Shown here: positions 13,507 through 19,174 of the stretch, one piece after another | Layout of the letters: each line of letters begins with the position of its first letter | Numbering within the stretch: the first letter of the stretch is position 1 | Assembly: GCA_964632015.1 (NCBI GenBank) | Contig: CAZWAT010000031.1 | Location: 1 to 19,174 of the forward strand | Reading direction: 5' to 3' | Length of the DNA: 19,174 nucleotides | Source of the DNA: JAAYCO01 sp964632015 | GTDB taxonomy: Bacteria > Planctomycetota > Phycisphaerae > SM23-33 | The notes under the pieces: model-generated | Database searches by the model: none | The model's input: only the letters and a program-made list of their open reading frames with translations | What the model was told of the DNA's origin: nothing | Translations under genes and position numbers: made by a program

Positions 13507-15461
13507 TGACAGTTATGCCATTACAGAAACCTTTCCACCTGTTCGTATATGGGACGCTGATGAATCCGTCGGTATTCCGGGCGGTTCTAGGCAGGCGCAT
13601 GGTTCACCACGCCTCTGATGCGCGGGGTGAAGATGCGTTTCTTGTGCGGGACGCGGTACTGGATGGGTACAAGAAGATCAGCCCGGACCAGACATACCTT
13701 TACGCCGTCCCCGACCCGTTAGGAAGGATTCACGGATATATTGTGGGGCCGCTACCACCTGAGAGCATGGATGCCCTTCGCAAATACGAGGGTAGAAACT
13801 ACGTTCGTCGAAGAGTGATAGTGTCAACATCGCAGGGCAGCAAGAAGGCGTTCGTGTTCACGGGCAACCTCAAGCAGTTGGAGCACTCGTTTGGATACTC
13901 CTTTCACGATCCGCTCAAGCAGGAGATTCTTCTTCGCCAGAAGATCGAATCCGCTCTTCTCGAGGCTCAGCGGGAGCAGATCACGAGCGATTTCGACGAC
14001 ACCGCAGCCCGCCGCGCCATTGCCGAGCTTCACGGAGACGCCATCCGCGACCTGGTGCGCATGCACTTCGACTCGGGTGGCGTTGGCGATTACACCATCC
14101 GGCACGCCATTACCGATACCCCGCTGCGAGACTACACCAGAATAAAGGACGACCCTGAAGCCCGCGCCCTTGCGCCGAACTACCTGAACATGGTGGTGAG
14201 ACAGGTGATGTTCAACCAGCTTGAAGAGCAGATCCGGCAGGACTTCCGCTACGAGCTTGACCGGATGGGGCATGGTGAGGATTTTTATGATCACACGCTC
14301 AGTTCGCTTGCTGCACTTGAGGTGCTAAACTCATCCCAGGCGACGCTCAACCTGTTGATTGGCGACTGCTTCAGCGAGCTGGCCTTCGAAAAAAGCCACC
14401 TGATAGACTATGTGAAGTGGGCCATTACCGCAACCGATGCGTTTTACGATCCCGCCACAATCAAGCGACAGCTTGCCTTCATCCGCATGCATCTTGGCAG
14501 CGGAGAGATTCCACTCGGAACCGAGTTGGAGTTCAGCAACATCGGGCACGATGTGATCGTGGACCCCGATGGTAGAGAGGTGCGCGACAACAAATACGAC
14601 GGGCTGCTTTATTTCCAGGACTTCGGGCTCGATATCCTCACCTGGAAGCTCGGCGGACATATAGATGATCATCACGACAAGGCGTCGCTGAAACCCAGGA
14701 GGGGGTTTTTCGAGATCGCGCTGGGCAATCTTTCAATCGGGCAGAATCTTTCCAAGCCCATCACCAATGATCCGTGGGTGTTGAACCAGATCATACACGA
14801 GTCACGCAAGTTCTATGATATCAGGCCCCACAGCATGCACATTTCGCTTCAGGTGGGCGGAGCGCACAAACCGAAGAAGGATTCACTCCTTCCGCTTGAA
14901 GTCATGAAATGCCTATTCGCTATTGGCGGGGACGCATCGATGGATTCACAGGGCAAGTTGAGAATTGGCAGGCTCGTCAGCAGAGAGATCATCGGTAAAG
15001 ACCCCAAGCCACACATGCTGTTCTCGGAGGTTCGAAAGCGATACAGCAAGGAAGACCCATCAGAAGGCGTTGGCAGGCACAGCGGGGGCAAATACGTGCA
15101 GCAATATCGATTTTTGCGACTATCGCCGAACATTAACTACGAGCCTATCATCATGGCCCTGAAGGGGGTTCAACTGGCGCTGGCGCCGGGTTCATTTTTG
15201 ACCTCGGCACAGTTCGAGGCTAGCGAGCCACACCGGCAGGCATATCATGCATTGATGGAATGGGGACAGAACCCGACACCCATTAGCGCTACTTCAGTAA
15301 ACGAGTTCCTCAGCTATGTGCGGGAGGGGTTGGCAATCGAGCGTAAACGCAAAATCGCCCATAACTCTGCCTACGTTGCATGGTCGCTCAACCAGCTTCG
15401 AAAGAGCCTCAAAGCCTTCAACGCGCTGGCCGCTTCGAGTTCCGGCGCCTCGATCGATTAG
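13506..15461 (+). CDS. Gamma-glutamylcyclotransferase-like (AIG2/GGCT) domain fused to an amidoligase-like domain
   Basis: This is a 651-residue two-domain protein. Residues 10-122 form a GGCT/AIG2-like domain, with the phosphate/substrate loop FVYGTLMNP (13-21) and the candidate catalytic Glu95 in LRKYEGRNYVRR. A helical linker of about 200 residues follows. From about 330 a domain shows GTELEF (338-343), GFFEI (400-404), HSMHISLQV (442-450) and RFLRLSPNINYEP (535-547). This spacing of E-x-E, FE-I, H-x-H and a late Arg/Asn motif resembles amidoligases of the glutamine-synthetase/GCS fold, though I cannot confirm it by search. Such ligases join amines to carboxylates, whereas GGCT domains break gamma-glutamyl amides, so one chain might make and process a gamma-glutamyl compound. 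The start ATG 13506 is coupled to the leader; ATG 13515 is an alternative. No signal peptide is seen. Confidence 0.7.
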   Translation: MTVMPLQKPFHLFVYGTLMNPSVFRAVLGRRMVHHASDARGEDAFLVRDAVLDGYKKISPDQTYLYAVPDPLGRIHGYIVGPLPPESMDALRKYEGRNYVRRRVIVSTSQGSKKAFVFTGNLKQLEHSFGYSFHDPLKQEILLRQKIESALLEAQREQITSDFDDTAARRAIAELHGDAIRDLVRMHFDSGGVGDYTIRHAITDTPLRDYTRIKDDPEARALAPNYLNMVVRQVMFNQLEEQIRQDFRYELDRMGHGEDFYDHTLSSLAALEVLNSSQATLNLLIGDCFSELAFEKSHLIDYVKWAITATDAFYDPATIKRQLAFIRMHLGSGEIPLGTELEFSNIGHDVIVDPDGREVRDNKYDGLLYFQDFGLDILTWKLGGHIDDHHDKASLKPRRGFFEIALGNLSIGQNLSKPITNDPWVLNQIIHESRKFYDIRPHSMHISLQVGGAHKPKKDSLLPLEVMKCLFAIGGDASMDSQGKLRIGRLVSREIIGKDPKPHMLFSEVRKRYSKEDPSEGVGRHSGGKYVQQYRFLRLSPNINYEPIIMALKGVQLALAPGSFLTSAQFEASEPHRQAYHALMEWGQNPTPISATSVNEFLSYVREGLAIERKRKIAHNSAYVAWSLNQLRKSLKAFNALAASSSGASID

Positions 15462-15462
15462 C

Positions 15463-15885
15463 ATGACAGAAGACACACAAACCACCGTCATCGAATCCGG
15501 TAGACGAAAATCACCGCTGCTGGCCCGACTGATGCTCATAACGACAATCGGGGCCTGGGTGGGTGCTTTCTGGGGCACTCATACGCCCGCCCCCGGACTT
15601 GTTCGAGGCGTGAGCGACAAGACCATGCACTTTTCGGGATACGCCGTGCTGGCGATGCTGATGTCGGTGACCATGACGGTTCGAGGCCAATCACGAGGCA
15701 AGCGTCTGTTGTGGGCAATAATAGTGTTTCCGATATACGCCGCGCTGGACGAGCTTACCCAGCCGATTGTCAACCGCCACTGCGACATCATGGACTGGGT
15801 AGCGGATGTATCGGGCGCGTTGCTGATGGTCGCCGCATGGGAGCTGCTTATGCTTATTTCACAGATTCGTCGCAGGCTTCGATAG
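15463..15885 (+). CDS. VanZ-like family membrane protein
   Basis: This protein of 140 residues has about three to four hydrophobic segments. The VanZ signatures are DKTMHFSGYAVLAMLM (about 52-67) and ALDELTQPIVNRHCDIMDWVADVSGALL (split over about 94-121). VanZ-like proteins are small integral membrane proteins of the cell envelope; VanZ itself gives low-level teicoplanin resistance, but most relatives have no known role. The gene starts 1 nt after the amidoligase-fusion stop and has no ribosome binding site of its own, so it is probably translated by coupling. The Arg-rich C-terminus (RRRLR) should be cytoplasmic. A resistance function should not be assumed. Confidence 0.88.
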   Translation: MTEDTQTTVIESGRRKSPLLARLMLITTIGAWVGAFWGTHTPAPGLVRGVSDKTMHFSGYAVLAMLMSVTMTVRGQSRGKRLLWAIIVFPIYAALDELTQPIVNRHCDIMDWVADVSGALLMVAAWELLMLISQIRRRLR

Positions 15886-15909
15886 CGCATCCTCCCGGAC
15901 GATTCGGCT

Positions 15910-18306
15910 TCACCCACCCTGTCGAACCAGAGTCACTCGCTCCAGGTATATGGCGTTGTCCTCGTCGGGCTTTCCATGCGGGTACCCCGGGCCGGTGAAT
16001 TTCAGACGCAACCAGATATCGTAGCTCGCGTCGGGGTCGCCATCATCAAACGCCCTGCCCAGGGCGAGCCTTGTTCGCCAGTTCCATAGTATCAGGCAGG
16101 TTCCTGGCGTCACTCGCGTGGTGCCCACCTTGTACCAGTGGTAGCCGTCCGATTGAACACCCTGGGCCGATAACCCCAGCGACCCGCCAGAGATTCCGCC
16201 CCATCGCTCGTACGAGAACACTTCATAAGTTCCCGGCAGCGAAAAACTATCGTCGATGGGCTCGCTCTCCGGCGAATGATAGATTCGCGCAGCGATGCCC
16301 GTTTCGGTGTCGGGGTCCTTGAGTAGATCTATCGCGCTGACCGGGCGAACGTCCCAGGCAGAGAAATCAAACACCCGTGACGGGTCCACATTGGCGAATC
16401 TGGCGGGCACGGTCAACTCGGCGAGTGTCGGGGGAAAATCGCGAATCCGAGCGAGTTCATCGTTCATCTCATCGATTCGTTTTTGATAGCCCTTCCGGGC
16501 GGCTTCAGTTTCGATGTATTGCCCATAGCACGTGTGAAGATGTTCGCTCCATGTCTGCCGCACCCGCTCCAGAAGCTCATTACGGTCGAGTGGATAGTCT
16601 TCGATCGTCCCGCCCCGCATAACGTGCTCGCGCATCAGTGGGCGTTCAAGATTCAACGCAGCCCTGTCCAGCGACAACCTTGCGTGCCTCCACCTGGCGA
16701 GCAGTATTTCAGCACTGCCGAGATACTCAGCGCCCTCGTCGAACAATCGCTGGGCCTGCAACACCGTGTCAAGGTCGAGGTGCACATACGCACCCGCGCC
16801 TGGCGGATACATCGCGATGAAGGGCTTTGAGCGTTGCATCGATTCGAGCAGCAGATTTCTGTATTCTAAAAACTTCCCACCGGCCGGGCCGAAGTATCCG
16901 TCGGCAAAGTCCCTGCTGAGCATATCGAAATCGAGGTTGGGGTTCTCCATAAGCCGGGCAAACAGAAATCGCTTGTAAACTCCCACATCCGTCGGCATGT
17001 TGTGAATGGATAGCTGCGGATAATACTGCGATACGTTGTACTGCCTCAGTGTTTTGATGTCATCAGCAATGAAGTACTCGCTGGCGACAGGCAGGTTCGG
17101 CTGGGCTTGCCACGTGCCGGCATAATCCCATACCCTCAATTGCGTTGCCCGCACAGACCATTCCTCAAGCAGTCGGCGGAATTTCGCGTTCGACCTGTCG
17201 CTGATCGGTGCAGCCAGGTTGCCCTTGGTATCGCACAGCACAATCAGCACATTAGGGCGAGGCTGAATATGACTGGGCGGCTCTTCGGTATATTGATATG
17301 CAAATGTTGAGATTAGAATATCGGGATAATCTTCACTGATGGCGTCGGCGATTTCGTTGATGAAATCAATCATGATTCCCGACTGCCTGCCGCCCTCGCG
17401 CATGACAATCTTGTTGCACTCGTCGCACTGGCAATACCGCTGGTTGTCGTCCTGCGAGATGTCATAGACGACCGGAGGCGCGACCCCGCGTCGCCCAGCG
17501 TCCGCACGGTCTTTCTCGATGAACTCGATGAGTCTTTTGACGACTTCTTGTCGCAACTCGGAGTTGCTCAGGCACAATTGTGCGATCTGGGTCGAATCGC
17601 CGCCACGGCCGAATCTTTCTCCGTCGCGCATGGCGAACCATTCGGGATGGGTCTTTCCGTATCTGCTATAGGGAATGTACAGGCGAAAGGTGTGACAGTG
17701 GCGGGGCGACCCGAATCTTTCTGAACCGCCCCACTTGTCGGGTATTCGCCTGGAGCCAATCGCGTTAATCCTGAGTCTGGCTGCGAGCTTGCCATCTTCC
17801 TCCTCGGCCCTATATCGCGTGAAGGGAATATCTCTGACGGGCATTTCCGGCTCGCCCTCGAGCCTCAGAGGTCGTATTGGAAGCTCGGCCAGGGGCGGGA
17901 CGAACTGGGCATCGTGTGTGTACCACTGCACGCCGCAGATGTCTTCGAGGTAATGGTAGACTGCGTAGAGCACGCCACGCCGGCCGCCTTCGAGCATGAC
18001 ACCATCGGCGACGCTTCGAAAAGACCATTTCTCGGCGGGCATTTCGGGGTTGAGTCGAATATGAAAAACCTCGCTTTGTGACGACTTCGGTTCATGCGAG
18101 ATGATCGTCGCTGTCTGCCCGGTAAGTTCGAGTACATAATGCCGAAGCTCTTCGGCTGCGGTTTTTTCGACATCCGAAGCCTCGGGCGAAATGCGTATCA
18201 CAACCGCCAGGGCATCGCATGCGCCGACATGTGCGACCAGGCCAAACGCCACAAAAGAGAACAACAAGCCCCGCAAACGCCTCGGACGCACAAACATATT
18301 CATCAT
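15910..18306 (-). CDS. Secreted DUF4838 domain protein
   Basis: This is a 798-residue exported protein. The N-terminus has RPRRLR, a hydrophobic core and then ACDALA. Signal peptidase I cleavage after ALA (34/35) or lipoprotein processing at Cys30 (VGAC) are both possible. Residues 40-140 resemble the N-terminal domain found before alpha-glucuronidase-like and related barrels (AAEELRHYVLELTG, GVLYAVYHYLEDICGVQWYT). The DUF4838 region follows, with the characteristic ISQDDNQRYCQCDECNKI (283-300; Cys292, Cys294, Cys297), which may bind metal. The C-terminal 170 or so residues look like a beta-rich accessory domain with several Trp/Tyr. DUF4838 proteins are common in polysaccharide-degrading Planctomycetes and Bacteroidetes and are thought to be glycosidase-like, but no substrate is established. 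It begins 18 nt after the pseudopilin gene. Three ATGs are clustered at the start (18306, 18303, 18297). Confidence 0.88.
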   Translation of the reverse strand: MMNMFVRPRRLRGLLFSFVAFGLVAHVGACDALAVVIRISPEASDVEKTAAEELRHYVLELTGQTATIISHEPKSSQSEVFHIRLNPEMPAEKWSFRSVADGVMLEGGRRGVLYAVYHYLEDICGVQWYTHDAQFVPPLAELPIRPLRLEGEPEMPVRDIPFTRYRAEEEDGKLAARLRINAIGSRRIPDKWGGSERFGSPRHCHTFRLYIPYSRYGKTHPEWFAMRDGERFGRGGDSTQIAQLCLSNSELRQEVVKRLIEFIEKDRADAGRRGVAPPVVYDISQDDNQRYCQCDECNKIVMREGGRQSGIMIDFINEIADAISEDYPDILISTFAYQYTEEPPSHIQPRPNVLIVLCDTKGNLAAPISDRSNAKFRRLLEEWSVRATQLRVWDYAGTWQAQPNLPVASEYFIADDIKTLRQYNVSQYYPQLSIHNMPTDVGVYKRFLFARLMENPNLDFDMLSRDFADGYFGPAGGKFLEYRNLLLESMQRSKPFIAMYPPGAGAYVHLDLDTVLQAQRLFDEGAEYLGSAEILLARWRHARLSLDRAALNLERPLMREHVMRGGTIEDYPLDRNELLERVRQTWSEHLHTCYGQYIETEAARKGYQKRIDEMNDELARIRDFPPTLAELTVPARFANVDPSRVFDFSAWDVRPVSAIDLLKDPDTETGIAARIYHSPESEPIDDSFSLPGTYEVFSYERWGGISGGSLGLSAQGVQSDGYHWYKVGTTRVTPGTCLILWNWRTRLALGRAFDDGDPDASYDIWLRLKFTGPGYPHGKPDEDNAIYLERVTLVRQGG

Positions 18307-18324
18307 CAGCGCAAACCTTTTCTG

Positions 18325-19023
18325 TCAGTCATTTTTTGTCTTGGCCCAGTCTTGCCATCTGTACCCGCCCCGCCACTGCCAATATTCATCATCGGGGTTG
18401 ATCGTCAGGCCGACATCCCAGAATGTATGACAGGAATTGTCCAAAGCCACACAGTTGAACCTGCCCAGATGCCTGGGATCCATCGCCACTATACCATACC
18501 CGTTGAGATAACCCTCGCCATAGTCATAACCAAGTTGGCGGGGCTTCATGGCTCGACGATCAGCGGCGTATGCTACCTTGTCGGGTTGGGAGATTTCGCT
18601 CATTCGCAGCGGCTGCCATTGGGGCGTGGCCCCATAGTAACCACCAAGCATCAGCTCGTAAGAGATGTGCATGTATATTGCTCTACCGCCTTCTTCGCCC
18701 GGTGACCACGTTTCGAAATCCGCGTTCGCACATTCCCAGGGAGCCAGGCCGATGATATGCTGCATGAATCTCGAAGGCCTGCCCATGGTAGAGGTAGGAT
18801 GCACACCCGCCGATGGTATCCAGTCGTTGCTTTCTGCGGTGTACATCGCCACACCGTAACCGATGCTGCGGTGATTGTTGAGGCACACTATCGTGCGGGC
18901 GTGCTCGCGCGCCTGCTGAAGCGAAGGCATCAAAACACTAACCAGCAGGCTTATGATAGCGATGACAACCAGAAGCTCTATCAAGGTAAATGCGTGCGAT
19001 GTATTTCCATATGACTTCTTCAT
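18325..19023 (-). CDS. Type II secretion/pseudopilin-like protein with prepilin N-terminal motif (DUF1559-like)
   Basis: This 232-residue protein has a short basic leader and then AFTLIELLVVIAIISLLVSVLMPSL, the prepilin N-terminal cleavage/methylation motif. Cleavage would fall before Phe12, with the conserved Glu at +5. The hydrophobic helix anchors it in the inner membrane or a pseudopilus. The C-terminal part has the planctomycete-type H-x9-D element (HLGRFNCVALDN), with Asn in place of the usual Gly after Asp. Proteins of this kind occur in very large numbers in Planctomycetes and are mostly uncharacterised. AAGGA lies eight nt before the ATG. It directly precedes the DUF4838 gene (18-nt gap), so the two are likely co-transcribed and may share an export or surface role. 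Confidence 0.9.
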   Translation of the reverse strand: MKKSYGNTSHAFTLIELLVVIAIISLLVSVLMPSLQQAREHARTIVCLNNHRSIGYGVAMYTAESNDWIPSAGVHPTSTMGRPSRFMQHIIGLAPWECANADFETWSPGEEGGRAIYMHISYELMLGGYYGATPQWQPLRMSEISQPDKVAYAADRRAMKPRQLGYDYGEGYLNGYGIVAMDPRHLGRFNCVALDNSCHTFWDVGLTINPDDEYWQWRGGYRWQDWAKTKND

Positions 19024-19061
19024 CGCCAGATTCCTTGCTGCATGGTGTGCAAGATGGCAAA

Positions 19062-19101
19062 CCCGTCCGGGCCGGGGCTCATGATCGCTCGCCCGGACGG
19101 G
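19062..19101 (-). terminator. Strong hairpin terminator after the PEP-CTERM-like gene
   Basis: CCCGTCCGGGC (19062-19072) and GCCCGGACGGG (19091-19101) are perfect 11-bp inverted arms around an 18-nt loop. Read on the minus strand the stem is followed by TTTGCCATCTT, a weak T-rich tail. It lies 27 nt after the stop of the gene that enters from the window edge. An adjacent small stem (GTAGAT/ATCTAC, 19101-19116) lies on the stop-codon side. The pseudopilin start is only about 40 nt further on. Confidence 0.8.
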
Positions 19102-19127
19102 TAGATCCGAATCTACTGTCTTGTGAC

Positions 19128-19174
19128 TTACTTCTTACGACGCTTTACGATAACAGCCCCACCCAACGCCAGCA
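19128..19174 (-). CDS. C-terminal end of a probable PEP-CTERM sorting-domain protein (partial)
   Basis: Only the last 14 codons are inside the window: LALGGAVIVKRRKK followed by TAA (19130-19128). A hydrophobic glycine/alanine/valine stretch followed by a short Arg/Lys cluster right at the stop is the end of a PEP-CTERM or comparable exosortase-type sorting signal. The Pro-Glu-Pro motif would lie just beyond the edge and cannot be checked. The terminator hairpin follows directly. If correct, the protein is exported and surface-sorted by an exosortase. A simple C-terminal membrane anchor is the alternative. Confidence 0.65.
   Translation of the reverse strand, partial: LALGGAVIVKRRKK

Overview
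The window looks like a chromosomal segment of a planctomycete, most likely Phycisphaerae-like. This rests on a DUF1559-like pseudopilin with an H-x9-D motif, a secreted DUF4838 protein, and the C-terminal tail of what looks like a PEP-CTERM protein, all in a moderately GC-rich genome. The taxonomic call is an inference; no rRNA or other phylogenetic marker is present.

Region 1 (52-3060, minus strand) holds a membrane-bound dCache/PAS/PAS histidine kinase followed by a small YjbQ-family protein. Positions 3061-3404 are a gene-free spacer with small inverted repeats.

Region 2 (3405-13245, minus strand) is the core of the window. It is a tightly packed nine-gene operon for glutamate breakdown by the coenzyme-B12-dependent methylaspartate route. 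The order is GntR-type regulator, glmS, glmL, glmE, methylaspartate ammonia-lyase, AtuA-family (DUF1446) protein, DUF4387 protein, a P-loop NTPase carrying an alanyl-tRNA-synthetase second-additional-domain (SAD) motif, and a class I fumarase that probably acts as mesaconase. All junctions are 10 nt apart or less, or overlap. GlmS/GlmE turn glutamate into 3-methylaspartate, GlmL reactivates the mutase, the lyase releases ammonia and mesaconate, and the fumarase-type enzyme hydrates mesaconate to citramalate. No citramalate lyase is present. Three proteins of unknown function sit between the lyase and the mesaconase genes, and they are the most interesting part of the window. A near-consensus promoter (13327-13355) and two tandem TGGT-N4-(A/T)CCA operators (13265-13300) precede the regulator gene.

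Region 3 (13364-15885, plus strand) is divergent. It has a large dyad between the two transcription units, then a 22-codon leader ORF with a strong ribosome binding site. The leader is coupled through TAATG to a 651-residue fusion of a gamma-glutamylcyclotransferase-like domain with an amidoligase-like (GCS/glutamine-synthetase fold) domain. A VanZ-like membrane protein gene follows.

Region 4 (15910-19174, minus strand) contains a secreted DUF4838 protein, a type II pseudopilin-like protein directly upstream of it, a strong terminator hairpin, and the last 14 codons of the PEP-CTERM-like protein, whose gene continues past the window edge.
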